The position numbers were made by a program, and so were the translations under genes. This document shows, piece by piece, positions 26,480 through 39,181 of a stretch of DNA of 64,000 nt. The notes below the pieces were generated by a model. It saw only the letters and a program-made list of their open reading frames with translations, made no database searches and had not been told where the DNA came from. Each line of letters starts with the position of its first letter. Position 1 is the first letter of the stretch. Source of the DNA: Vanilla planifolia (Eukaryota > Streptophyta > Magnoliopsida > Asparagales > Orchidaceae); the NCBI GenBank assembly GCA_023846275.1, contig CM043869.1, positions 16,463,501 through 16,527,500 of the forward strand, read 5' to 3'.

Positions 26480-28170
26480 TTTATTACACCATGTTTATCT
26501 TTAGAAAAGCTATTGCTTAATTTAAAAGAAATTATGTGCTATTGAAATAAATAAAAAACTCTAAAATTTTTAGGTGATTTGGCAAACATACATGCCTATG
26601 TCCACCCTTAACAATAAAAGACTAGATTTATTAAAATCTATCACTTTTTAATTAAAAATTCATTGGTGAAATACTCTTACAACAAAATCCATAAAGATCA
26701 ACAAACTACTTGAAAGATCTAAGTGAAGGTAGCTCATAATAGCCACAATAAAATAGCATTTACAAATAAATAATGACAATATTAAACATAGCTTCTTGAT
26801 AATACAATTTGTATAATATATACCTATAACTAATGCAAAACTTAAGTAGTACACTAAGTATAAATATAAACAAATTTTATTAATGAGATGCTAGTAAAAA
26901 GGTATTGATATTGAAAGTAAAGTAACCTTAAATGAGTTCAAGCAATATGAAATCATTAAGCTTTTCAACCTAACGAGAATGATGAAATTGATATCTTAGA
27001 TTGAATGTTTTTATAATAGATTAATCTCTTGTGATTTAATCCTCTATTTATAAGCAAATGATACTTAAGAGGTCAAACTAATAATGGCTATAATTTAGTT
27101 ATTAAAAAAAAGTTAAACTAGTTGTTATATGTTTCAACACTTATCATTTTGTATGATCGATGAGATCCTATTATACAATGGCATGAAAATGAACTATTTC
27201 GAATGTATGATGAATATTAGCATATCATTTGAATTTTTTTTAGATATAACAAGGGTAAGTTCATATGCAAAACTTGTTGATATTGTATAATGGATAAATA
27301 TCATAATATACAAAACTCTATAGTTTTCTCTTATTTAACCTAAAAACCTAATTATGTTTTACAATGATAATTATCATACTCTACATAGTTTTCAAGATTT
27401 CTATTTCTCTCATAAGTTACAGTTTAATAAATAATCATGCTGTATGATGAAATGTTATTATATTGTACAAATTTTTTTAGTATTTTATTCTCTCATTATC
27501 CTAGATCTAAAGATGATTATAATGTATCATGTTATGTATTATATGGTATAAACACATTTATACCATTACTTAGAAATTTTTATCTCATTATCTATTAATT
27601 AGTGAATTATCAAACTAATTGTGTTACGTGATATAAAAAAATTATATTATACAATAAGTTATAACTCTCATAGATATATTTAATCAAACCATTCTATTTT
27701 CTTTTATGCACTTGATTTTAATATTATTCATATTGTGACTTTATCTTATTTTAGGAACTATGTTTTCATAATGCACACTTATAGAATTAAGTCTTAGATG
27801 ATGAGAAGATATCAAAGAATATAAAATTTGAGATATAAATATGTATGATAGGTGACTTGTGATGAACATTTAAGATGAATTGAGGTTACTATCTTAAGTG
27901 TCACGTGTAAAAATTGTATGAGTTTTAACATTCTAAATATACCAAAAGTAAATAAACATGCTCATAATGGTCGCTAGATACCATCAAAAGCTAATTCTTT
28001 CATAGGTTGATCACTTGTGCAAAGCATGTACTTAATTAAATTCCATGATCATACATAATGTCATCATATCTTAATTAATCATCATTTTTATTTGTCCCAA
28101 GGCATCAAACCCAACACAAATTAGTAATCTTTACCATATAGTTTCGTTATAATCAAAGTTTCACATAAGG
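26480..28170 (-). repeat. Minus-oriented LTR-like block B
   Basis: Near 26560 it reads ACTCTAAAATTTTTAGGTGATTTGGCAAACATACATGCCTATGTCCACC, written here in pieces: AAAATTTTTAGGTGATTTG then CATGCCTATGTCCACC. This resembles the proven copia LTR at about 45413-45460 (AAAATTTTTAGGTAATTC, CTACATCCAC). A palindrome cluster lies at about 27150-27660. The right part matches the end of block A (see A). Boundaries are estimates. Confidence 0.45.
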
Positions 28171-31100
28171 TCATCGGATTAGCTCACATCATAATTACTT
28201 TAATGACTCAATAAATAAAATACTTCATAAAGTAAGTTATTAGAACAATTTCTACAATGCTCTATAAGATGATTGATTAATATCATTGTTTTATAAGATT
28301 TTTTATAAAGCAATTTTAACTCAACCTCTTTATATAGTCCTTTTTGTAAATATTTATTTTGATTTCTTATTATGACTTACTTTTTAATACCCTTAGACTT
28401 TATAAAGCTCATTATCAAGCCTTTCATTGCAAATAGAACTCAACACTTTGCTTTTTTACATTATAAACAAAAAAACTTAATATGGAATGAATCATAAAGA
28501 AAAATCATGCGACTTATGATAATATGAGTTTTGGTAATTTGTATAGAAATTGTCTTTCATATAAAATAAATTATGAAGTATTTATATTAGATATAATCAC
28601 ATTAATTAGATATTTATCAAAAAAATTATGATTAATTAAAATATATTTTAAAAATGGTATTATTAAATTAGAATGAATATATAAAATCAATGTGTATATA
28701 ATTTTCCCAATAACTTATAATCTCTCTTTTTGAGAAAACAATCCAAAACTAACCATTGAACTAACAAATCACTTTTATTATTAAAAAAAATTTGAACCTC
28801 TATGATCAAAAGAATAGTAAAGCTATCAATTTTGAGTTCCTTCCTAATTGAAAGTCAAACAAAGTCAATCCAATGAATAAAATAAAAATATGAATTTAAA
28901 GTAACTAACGTCAAATGATATTTATCATTGTTGAACATGATAATTAAAAAAAATAATAAAACAAGAAAAGTTTAAAAAAATCAATAAATATGATTCACTA
29001 TTATATGGTATAAGAACCACTAAATCATTTTTCACTTCTATTAGTTTATTCCTAAATTTTATGACTTGATTTGATGTGATTACCAAAGATAATATGAAAA
29101 GTACATCGATAAAAGAACATATGCTATCAATGTTAATATTTACTTTGATTTTATCAAATATAAAGTTAGAGATCAAAATAACAATGACAACTAAGTTATA
29201 CTTTATTGACTTACTTTATTATTAATCATTGTAATAAGAATAATCTAAGAAAGAACTCAAGATGGCCATGTCATTCTTTTGCTTGACAACACAATTTATA
29301 ATTTATATTTGATCAAATAGTAATTGACAATCAAGTTCAAAAATACATTTAAATAAAGCAAGAAACATTGAATTTGAATTTATTATCTTAGAATTTACAT
29401 GATTGAGCATTGTATTTATAATGAAAAGCTATAATTATGATAATTTGTAATTAAGAAATAATTATATGCAATAATTACTATAAATTTATAACAAATAATG
29501 ATAAAAATTATTTTTTGTGATGTTCTATTTAGAGCCCATGATACTATGTAGTGATTGCTATAATTATCATCAAGATCAGTAACACATAATACTACAAGTT
29601 TTAAATAATTATTTACTAAGGAAATTATCATACTAGATTATTAGGAATAAATAGTCTTGTAAGTTAATGTCAACTATTTCTATTTTCCTATTCAAGTGGA
29701 ATCTCATGTTAACCATAATATTAAAACAAAGAGAGAAAAGTATTTCTAACTAACAAAAAGTCTTTGTAAGATTATCTAGAAAAGTATTTAATTTGTAAGT
29801 ATTTACTACCCTTGAATACTAAAGAATTGAAGTAAAGAGATATAATTTTATCATTTCATTTTGATGTCAAATCTCTAGCGTTTCCCTTAACAGTCATGTA
29901 TAACAATTATTGCATTACAACATGACGATTATGGGATTTTAGATTAATTAACTTTAATTTTTTTAGATTTGCATGACTTCTGATGTTCAAAAATTATCTT
30001 TTAGTAACTTCAATTTATGCAAAACTTTATAAAATCATATTTTCTCTTCCTTAGTGACGTATAACACATATAAGGATGATTCATTTTGTTGCCTTGAGCT
30101 CTAAGAGCAAATTCTTCAATAATTCCCAAATTTACTCTAAATAAATGCACATTTATGCCATCTTTGCTCTTTCAAGGAATATTAAACAAAGTATCAATAT
30201 TGTTATCATATGTGTCTTTCTTAATAAACAAAATATTCAAGGTAAGTCAAATGATCGAAAAATTCCAATTCTAGAGTCCAAAAGACATTACTCTTCTTGT
30301 CCAATACTTTATGGTTGGCAATTAATGACCTGTGGTACCAAGCAGTTGTATCACATTTTTCTATTGACTTTATGTCTTATCTTATTATGATAAAAACGTT
30401 CACTAAAAGCTTTGTTTTTTTTTTGAAATTTATATATTGATGCAACCACATCTAATAATAAATGTAACTCACTTTTTTTTGAAGTTAAAAAATTCTATAC
30501 TAACATTATTTATATAAATAACATATGCATAATAATCTCTAATGGTACATTCAATCAAATTATTATATGTTAGATAATTATTCACAATTCACAAGTATTT
30601 CTATCAATCTGAAGGTTTGGCATCAATAAGTGTCATATTTCTAATCCTTCTATTGGCAAATGTTTAATTCACGTAATTAAACAAACAAGATAAATCAATG
30701 ATGTCGACTATGATAAACACTACGCTTGTGAATTCATAATATGCACAAGTTGTCTCATAAATCCATCATGATCTTAGCAAAATGCAAATACTAAAAAAAA
30801 TCAAATGAATTTCATTATATCATGTTTTTATGTACATCTTCTGATCACACATATTGCATCATTGTGTGCGTGCAAGTGAGATATTTGGCATATTCTTAGC
30901 TTCTAAAATGTCTCACAAAATATGCTATAAGTGACGTACCACAACTATTTTTGGAATGCCACACTTGATTTTATTTGAACACATCTTTCACCTTGATATT
31001 TTACATTAAAGAAATTAATTCAATTTATTATACTTTTTAATATAAAATATAATAATTAAACATATATTAATATTCTCTTATAGCATTCTTAATTTTCTTT

Positions 31101-32020
31101 CTCAATTTCTTATCAAGATCTGAGTTAATGTAGTTTAACTATTTGATTTCAGCTAATTCATTTCATAAAATTGATTCTTTTATCATTAAAAAAGTTTTAT
31201 AAATAAGTTTTACAAAATAAGCTCTTAATTATAAAAAATTAGTTAGTATTAGCTAAAAAAAGCTATTTACCATGATAAAATAATTTTTATACGATTTTTT
31301 ACTGTTTAGAGAAGAAATAAATACATGGAGAAGTAATCAATTTAATTTTATATTTTTGAAATATTTAATTGAAAAAGATGAATTTTAAAGCTGACAATAA
31401 ACTTTATTTTCATCTCAATCACCTAAATAATAGATCAAATATATCTCTCCTTAATTTCCTTGTTTCTCTTTAATTTTTCCACTTTTTTACTTGGTGTAAA
31501 ACATAAGCTTAAAACATGTCATTGATCATAAAGCCCATGAAGTCGTCTGTAGTTTGGGCTAAAGAGGTTTGTCAAAAACAGTTTTATGGGCCGATATTGT
31601 ATTTGGAGTTTGTTATAGAAAAATATTTTTTGAAAGATATTTTTAATACATAGTTTTAAAAATGTTTTATTGTAACAGAAGAATAAGAAATCATGTAAAA
31701 TACTCTGGTAATTTTTCATATTTTTAATATTAAAATGAAAAAAATACTTTTGAAAGACAAGAAATAACCAGCCACTTGTTATAGTTGTTCATGTGAGAGT
31801 TAAATTTTAAAAACAAATCCATTTCCATATTTCTTACACAAATAACAATTAATATTAACTAAATTTTAAAGATGAAATAGTTAAAAAAAAATTAATGAGA
31901 AATGGGTATTCAAGGTTAACTCAAAGAGGTCATACCAAAAAAAATTAAATTTGATGAGTTACTTGTATTTTAATTTGTCACAAATATATTCTTTTGTATT
32001 TAAGTTATGTTTAAGTTATT
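28171..32020. other. Unassigned AT-rich sequence
   Basis: No domain, RNA gene or repeat unit was recognised. Several open frames of 60-83 codons (for example 28925-29176 minus, 30145-30390 plus) are rich in Ile, Asn, Tyr and Leu, as chance frames in AT-rich DNA are. The C-terminal half of the 30145-30390 frame is less biased but has no recognised similarity. Confidence 0.3.
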
Positions 32021-32022
32021 AT

Positions 32023-32229
32023 TATTTATACCAATTTTTATAAAAAATAATTTTTTAAATATAAAAATATAAAAAATATTTTTATTTTTTTAAAACAATA
32101 CTAAAATATTTCAATCACTTCTTTATAAAAAAAACAAATAATATCTTAATAGTTTCACAATATTGATCGTTTTATTAACTATTTGATGTTATAACACGCT
32201 ACACACATACATACACACACACACACACA

Positions 32230-32318
<89 letters not shown>

Positions 32319-32415
32319 TATATTTAATACTGATTATTATCTTTATTTCTTATTATGCTTTTATTATAATAAAAATTCCTAAACTTTCATACCCTTTGCA
32401 TCGTAGTATAATGAT
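32023..32415 (+). repeat. Tandem duplication, first copy, with long AC/AT microsatellite
   Basis: Direct copy of 32424-32725. Shared landmarks in order: TTTATACCAATTTTTATAAAAAATAAT, written in pieces as TTTATAC and TTTTATAAAAAATAATTTTT; TTTCAATCACTTCT; TTAATAGTTTCACAA; TTGATCGTTTTATTAA; CTTGATGTTATAACA-like; the AC/AT microsatellite; AATACTGATTATTAT; CCTAAACTTTCATACCC; GCATCGTAGTATAATG. The microsatellite (32201-32327) is much longer than in the second copy. Confidence 0.9.
32201..32327. repeat. Compound (AC)n(TA)n(CA)n microsatellite
   Basis: An AC run (about 32212-32232), then an uninterrupted TA run to 32310, then CACACACA and a short AT end. Confidence 0.95.
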
Positions 32416-32423
32416 ATATATCT

Positions 32424-32725
32424 TTATTTATACAATTTTTTATAAAAAATAATTTTTAAAACATAAAATTATAAAAAAATTTTATCTTTTTAAAATAATA
32501 CTAAAAAAATTTCAATCACTTCTCTATAAAAAAACAAATATTACTTTAATAGTTTCACAACATTGATCGTTTTATTAAATACTTGATGTTATAACATACT
32601 GCACTCACATACACACACACACACACATATATATATAATACTAATTATTATTTTTATTTCTTTGTATGTTTTTATTATAATAAAAATCCCTAAACTTTCA
32701 TACCCGTTGCATCGTAGTATAATGG
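32424..32725 (+). repeat. Tandem duplication, second copy, short microsatellite
   Basis: Second unit of the duplication that starts at 32023, roughly 88-90% alike outside the microsatellite by eye. Its own AC/AT tract (about 32608-32637) has only five AT units or so, against roughly 39 in the first copy. Confidence 0.9.
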
Positions 32726-33379
32726 GATTTTTTTTCTTATTTTTGGGTTCTTGAATGTTTGTAGCATTGTATTTTGGCTCTAAAACATTATGTTTGGAAC
32801 ATTTTCATTAAAGGATATCATTCATATCTCGTTGTGCCTTTCACAAAAATTTTTTGTTATCATTTTTGTATATTTTTACACATTTGTTTTAATTTATCTC
32901 CAGAAGTCAAAAATTAATTTAACATTTATCTAACAACTTAATTTTACTTCAAAACTAAATCATTCTTTATCAAACATCACTGTGTTATTGTTTCCTTTTC
33001 TATTACTTTCTTTATATTATTATTACATACCGACTTCAGTTCTTATTCAAACAATTAAATTATAATTTGAATTATATATAATAAACTTCATTTTTATAAA
33101 ATAATAATATTTTATCAAACAAAAATATATTACGACCACTCATTCCCATCACAGTTCATGCCTCCGCTGCAACTTTCGAAACATAAAAAATTCAAAAAAA
33201 AAATTGATACAAGAATTCTTAAATGAAAATTTGAGAGAAAAATATATTTATAAAATATAAACTATAATTTTAATATTTTTTATATTTTAGTTGACTTTTT
33301 TAAAAAATTTTCTCATATAATATATTACCATAAATATAATTTTTGGTGAATCGCTTGATGGTATAAATTAAATATCATT
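32726..33379. other. Unassigned AT-rich sequence
   Basis: Nothing recognisable. Confidence 0.3.
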
Positions 33380-33403
33380 TCATCATCATCATCATCATCA
33401 TCA
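33380..33403. repeat. (TCA)8 microsatellite
   Basis: Eight uninterrupted TCA/CAT units. Confidence 0.95.
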
Positions 33404-33565
33404 AACCTTCTACTAATTAGCCAAACGTTGAGCAAAAAACTGTGCTTGTTTTTAATTTACCATATGCCGAAGAAATCAAATCAAATAAGCTCCTACTTTC
33501 ACATGAATAAGAGCCAAAGCTGACTTATTTATAACTTCAAGTGGATCTGTAACTAAAAAAATAGT

Positions 33566-33590
33566 ACTCTCTGACGAAATTTCAGAGAGT
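33566..33590. other. Perfect hairpin, 9-bp stem and 7-nt loop
   Basis: ACTCTCTGA, loop CGAAATT, TCAGAGAGT. It lies in a locally GC-richer stretch (33.4-33.75 kb) that also has a telo-box-like AAACCCTA at 33668-33675. There is no poly-T run after it, and no known RNA structure was recognised. The stem is too short for a plant microRNA precursor. Confidence 0.6.
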
Positions 33591-34893
33591 CCTTTCACTT
33601 TGAGCTGGCTTTCATGTGTTAACTTTGGAGATTGTTCAGAGTTAATTAATTATAATGGCATCCCCTAAAACCCTAGATTAAATGGTTAAATGTTCTCATT
33701 TATTTACTGATTAGACTCCCTCTTTTATCTCACAGATGAGATTTCAGTCCTAAAAAGAAAATGATGCACTAGTGCTTCTTGGGACTACTTTTGATTAGTG
33801 TAAATAAAAATACAAGTAAGTTTTACTTCAAATTTTTTTTTATCTATTAACTTATATTAATTCATAAAAATTTTAATCATCAAAACTTATAACATAAGAT
33901 TAAATCTAATATCAATAAAACATCAAATGATTTAAATTTTAATGTTTCTAGTTTTTCTGAATTTCACAAGCTATGTTTTGCCATTTGTCGCATTCCATCT
34001 ATTTAGTAAATTTGATAAACATGTCACTCATTGCAATGTTCATAAAAAATTGAAATGCTCAATTATACTTTAGGGGCTAGCAAACTAATCCTTGTAAGTG
34101 ATCTTTAAAGTTCAAAGCATAGTTTTAAGCAACTCAATTTGGACTTCATTGCTACAAAACATATGAATACTGAACTAGATACATGCAAAAAGTGCTAACT
34201 AGGATTAACCTTAAGACTTTTACTCCTAATTTATTTTTGTAGCAATTGTAATTTTAAAGGATAAGAGTGCTAATCTTTAAAAACAAGTCAATAAAATTAT
34301 GATCAAATATATTTACAAATGATAAAAGTAATATTTTAAGATAAATTATTTATACAAAAAAATAATAAAATAATAATAAAGCATCACAAAAGCATAATGT
34401 GAGATAATCAATCAATAACCAAATCTTTCTAAAATTTTAAGACAAAAATCTATAAGTGGAGAAGATTTTAATAGCCTATATTTTCATAATATTCAAAATT
34501 GACAAGCCTTGAAGTTAAGTTAATGTATTATGATTAAACATGTTTCAAAATTATAAAAAATTTCATGAAATTTGAAATATTTATATAAAAAAATATTAAA
34601 ATAATAATAAACCCTTGAGAAGCTTGCCAAAATCTTGAATGTGCTTAAAACAATTAATTTAATGAAAAAATCTCCAAAAGAAAAACTCAATTATATTAAG
34701 TTTATATTTTTTTGATGAATAATTAATTTATAATAATTTTTTACAAATTTAAGATGTATTTTTAATTTCAAAATAAAGCTTAGAATTGATTTAAATTTGA
34801 TAAATTCTAACTTAAGTCAAAGTAGATTTACAAAGATTAGATCAACAAATATAAAAATGTCAATTGTGCCAAGATAAATTTATAATTTCTAAA
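33591..34893. other. Unassigned AT-rich sequence
   Basis: Nothing recognisable apart from the telo-box-like word mentioned under the hairpin. Confidence 0.3.
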
Positions 34894-34950
34894 ATTTTGA
34901 TGTAGAAAAATTGGTTTTGATGTAGAAAATTTTGTTTTGATGAAGGATAT
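34893..34950 (+). repeat. Short tandem repeat, about 20-bp unit, 2.5 copies
   Basis: TTTTGATGTAGAAAAATTGG, then TTTTGATGTAGAAAATTTTG, then TTTTGATGAAGGATA. This is a recent small duplication in AT-rich DNA. Confidence 0.8.
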
Positions 34951-35287
34951 ATTATGATTTCTAAACTATTGTAGGGATAGAATCTTAATTTCCTAGCTTA
35001 GGAATTTTGTCAATTTTAAAAGGATGTTTAGCATGACAATGAAAGCACTTTTTATTAGTAGTTATTCTCAGCTCATATATATAACAATACAATTTTGGTG
35101 GCAATTAAACTGATAATTGATTTTACACACATGGATACACACACACAAACACCTGAATTGGTATGTACATAAATTTTCTTTCCTTAGCCAAATCAATTTG
35201 AGTATAATATTAGTTAATAGGAAAACTATTATCATCTAGATTATAAAATCTGATAAATCATCTCCTTCCCATACATACTTCTTTTGC

Positions 35288-35329
35288 ATGAGAAAGTTTA
35301 GGGTCTCTGACATTGGTCTTGCAATTTAA
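35288..35329 (+). other. In-frame upstream mini-ORF abutting the small CDS
   Basis: ATG followed by 12 codons and TAA, immediately followed by the ATG of the 52-codon frame with no intervening base. Either a uORF or evidence that a longer frame, open from about 35240, has been cut by one stop codon. Confidence 0.35.
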
Positions 35330-35488
35330 ATGCCAAGTACAGTGAACAGAGAAGGATATTACCTTACCATAAAGAACTATCCGAGCAAGGACCCAAGCAC
35401 AACATGGAGTGAGAAACTTCTACTATCATTGAAGGCCTCTTTGAATTTAGGATTCCTGGTTGTAGTTCTTATTTGCATTGGGTTTTAG
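35330..35488 (+). CDS. Small putative membrane-anchored protein, 52 residues, not recognised
   Basis: Intact 52-codon frame. I do not recognise the family. Residues 1-28 are hydrophilic with mixed, non-repetitive composition (MPSTVNREGYYLTIKNYPS at the start; one Trp at 26). Residues 30-52 (LLLSLKASLNL, then GFLVVVLICIGF) are largely hydrophobic and run to the stop, a tail-anchor or single-span membrane pattern. GC is about 40% by count against roughly 30% or less around it, and the composition lacks the Asn/Ile/Tyr/Lys bias of chance frames here. An in-frame TAA lies directly before the ATG, so this is the first possible start. A 13-codon upstream frame in the same register (35288-35329, MRKFRVSDIGLAI) ends at that TAA. 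A TATA-like stretch lies at 35074-35086. It could be a genuine small gene, an exon of a larger decayed gene, or chance. No introns or poly(A) signal were identified. Confidence 0.4.
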   Translation: MPSTVNREGYYLTIKNYPSKDPSTTWSEKLLLSLKASLNLGFLVVVLICIGF

Positions 35489-38400
35489 TTAAAAAGGTGC
35501 TTTAACATGTAGGTCTAACCATCTTCCAACAAGCTAATATCTCCAAATTATTTAGTGTTGTTCTTTTCTATTGAGATGTATAATTGTCATCAAATATCTA
35601 TGAGCAGAGTAAGGACAAAGTCATAAGAAATGTTTGGTTCTACCAAAATGAGAAGATAAAAGTACTTTAGGTTTCATAAGAAGAAGATAAAGAAGAGAGA
35701 GTTCAGAATTAAGTAGAAGTAGGTTTAAATTAAATTAAACATGGTATAAAATGAATTGATCATGGTTTTAAGTAAACTTGCGAGATAGAGAATGAGTTGT
35801 TGGTTGTTAAGGCATACCATATAAGAACTTTAACCAACATCATATAGTATAATTAGTTTAAACTTATAAAAAATAAGAGATTGGAATGCTAAGATGAAAT
35901 ATAAGAAAATCATACTTAATGGTTTTTTGGGTCATATTTCCCTTTCGAATTATGCAGTATAATGTGAAAACTTTACAAGTATGATCCAAAGCAGAAACTT
36001 AAGTGCTCGTGAATAAATTTATAAGAATAAAATAACTTTAAGTATGTCACATATGGGATATATATTGATCATTTTACATATATTTTATTATAAAAACTTA
36101 TAAAAGGGGAAGGTAAAAAAGAACTATTTTACAAGAATAGATAAAAAAATTTGTAACCTATGATATAACAAAATTTTACTTTTCATACATTAATATGATT
36201 TCTTTAACATACACTTTATTATAATAAAAAATGTTTATATTTTTTATGGTTTACTATGATCCTAATAGTATTCTACATTACTTATCAGGTGACTTTATTG
36301 ATTACATGATTTTACTTTTTTATGGCTTTCTTTATTACATGATATCATAAAAAATAACAAAAAAGAAAAGAAAAAAAATATAAAAAATGATTAAAATAAA
36401 ATTAAATATATATATTTATCTTAAAAAACATTAGGACTAGCGTATTTACTTCATACATATGGATTGATACATTTATTTCACATATAATATGGTTGAAAAA
36501 TGAAAAAGTAAATTCTTATAAATCGTATCATCAGCATTAGGCTTAATAACTGGAATCATAAAATGTTAATCTTCAAATTATATATCTACTTAGTGATGTA
36601 CTATGATATCAACATATACACACACACATATACATTTGTGTATGTGGATAACATTAGGTCTAATAGGTGTGATCGTAAGGTATATGTATCATATTTGTTG
36701 ATGGCACTAAGATTGGTGGATGTGATCATTGAGTCTTTGGACCATACATGCCTAGTATTATTTTGATAAATTAAATGGATATTATTGAAAGTCATTTATT
36801 GATATGATTATTAGATCTAGAGAAGATAATGATTAAAAAGATTATGCCTAATAATTATATAAAAATTAAAAAATAAAAATAATAAAAAAATTGATATTCA
36901 TAACAACAGTATGTTTCAAATAAATTCATGAGTTTTATCATCATGGTTTACGATATGACTTTCAATTTATTTATCATACTTATTTATATTGATATTTTTT
37001 TGTATTTAGTTATCTTATTAGATTTTTTATTGATATCTATAAATCTCATTAGTATTTATATCATAGATTATGCATCTATTATACCAATAGTTGAGGATTT
37101 TGATGTCATTAGTGAAAACTATACTCTTAAAATATAAGAGCAAAAATTATTTGGTGTGAACATGTCGTTTTGTTAGTAAAATGGTTTAAGTTCTTTATAT
37201 ATTCCAATTATGGATGACTTATAAATTTCTTAGTTGTGGACTTTTAGTTTTTATGAATTTTTTATTTTAATTCTATGATTTTAGTTAATTAGTTTGGAAT
37301 TAAGTAAATGATAAGATGGGGCCCTCAAAACCTTAAAAATTGAAATCTCATAATCATATTAAGCATCTCATCTTGTAGTTATCTTCAAAGTTGTTCTCTA
37401 CAAGGATTAATCATTTTACTTTCTAAGGATTGACTCCCTATTGTCTAAATTTTTAAATTAAATAAAATATTCAAATTCATAAAATATGTTAAATATATCG
37501 TGAATTATATGATTAATTCCTAAAAAACTTTTAATGAAATTACATATATCTATGAAGACTCCATGCCAGAAAAATATCAATTCTTCCTTATTTATTAGTA
37601 TTTTATATCTTTAGTTAGTCTTATATATTCTAAAAAATTTAAATACAAACCTTATTATAAGTTGCAAGATTCAAAAGGTGGAAGATCTAAAAGACATGTA
37701 AAGCTTTTGGTGCAAGCATCATTAACATTTAACAAATAACAAAAGATTTTCTTGTCTTAGGTTTAGGACATACTTTCATAAATGATCTCAAAACTTCTTA
37801 AAACAAATTTGGCATGAAAACAACTATTCTTCCACTTTGATGGTATCAAAGGATTACTAGGAATTTGATGGCCTTATGTGGATACTATTTGTTTAAACCT
37901 TACTGCAACATTTCTCCAAGATCTTATTTTATCTCTAAGTCAATCATAACACCTTCAGAAACATAAAAAATAGACAATATCAAAGGAAATATCATAAACA
38001 AATTAAGAGTTTGCTAGGCTAAATTGTCCTAAAAGATAAGTGGATCACGAGAGCAATATTATCATATCATAATGGATAATCCATTGACAACTTGAGGCTA
38101 CTTAGTTATATATTTAAAACATTTTTTCTTTTTTTTGTAATATTGCCTATTTTGTTCCACTTTGTGAAGGAGTTTTTTAGGAGAACTATTCTAAAGTGGG
38201 ACACTTTGGATATCTGTATGACTAGGTTTTATTTTATTCTCACATCATATGTGCAACTTATGGAGTGTAAGAAGGGTGCACCTTATGAACTATAAGAAGG
38301 GAACCATGGAAGTGGACAAATATTTGGTGTATATTTACTTTTTTGAATGAAATAGAATTTTCTTCTAGCTTAATAAGGCTTAGTGCAACAAATCTAATTG

Positions 38401-39181
38401 GGTTTTAATTAGTTTCTTAGAAGGCAAGGAATTGAATCCTATAGGGAAGATAGCTATTAGCATTGTTAAATATTAAAAACAAAAATCTTTTGATGTTCTT
38501 AGTTTATAAATTCACTGACAAATTAGTGGACAACATGAAGTCATTTTTAATCCATTTGACGCTATTCAACCTAACCACATTAAGCATTCTAAAGACCACC
38601 CATTGTGACTTAATAAAAGAGAATTGTTGAACTCTTGGTCTTTACATCATTAGTTTGATAATAAAAAGTATTATATTATTTTATTAATTTTTTTTAAAAA
38701 TATTTTAGAATATATTTCAAGATTGAATAAATTATTCATGTGAAGAGCTTAATCACTTGACTCAATGAGCTCATGAAGGTGTTTTGGTATTAATTGTAAC
38801 TAGTAGCAAAAGAAACTCAAGTTTGAGAAAAATTTAGAAAAGATCATTACTAAGTCATCTTTATTAGTATCAGAATGTTAAAAATATAAGGATTTACTTG
38901 AGACACTAGGATTTGATAAGATTAGTGAGAGTAATTAAATGCTTTCAAATTAATACTTCACTTATGTAAAGTTTAGCTTAAGACATACATTTCATTTAAG
39001 ATACTTTGCACAAAATATATCTTAAAACACTATAAAGTTAATAAACTCGATTAGTTAGCATATTACAATATATTATGAATTGAAAATTAGATAATTTGAA
39101 TTGATCTAATAAAATACATACTAATTATACTTGTATCATATCCTCATCATACAATATGATAAGTTATTCTTAAAATTGATA
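35489..39181. other. Unassigned AT-rich sequence
   Basis: No recognisable gene. Frames at 36563-36766, 36928-37137 and 38092-38295 are hydrophobic, AT-driven and unsupported. A CA-rich stretch with weak inverted symmetry lies at about 36618-36650. Confidence 0.3.

Noticed and set aside
30145..30390. 81-codon plus frame with a less biased second half
   Set aside because: No recognisable domain, no supporting neighbours, and Ile/Asn-rich first half. Could be a decayed element fragment, but not supportable.
33668..33675. Telomere-like AAACCCTA
   Set aside because: A single unit, as found at chance frequency or as a telo-box. It is not an interstitial telomere array.
36618..36650. Inverted symmetry in a CA/TG stretch
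   Set aside because: The arms pair only with several mismatches and reflect simple repeat composition.
36928..37137. 69-codon hydrophobic plus frame resembling a membrane protein
   Set aside because: The hydrophobicity follows from T-rich sequence, and no family is recognised.
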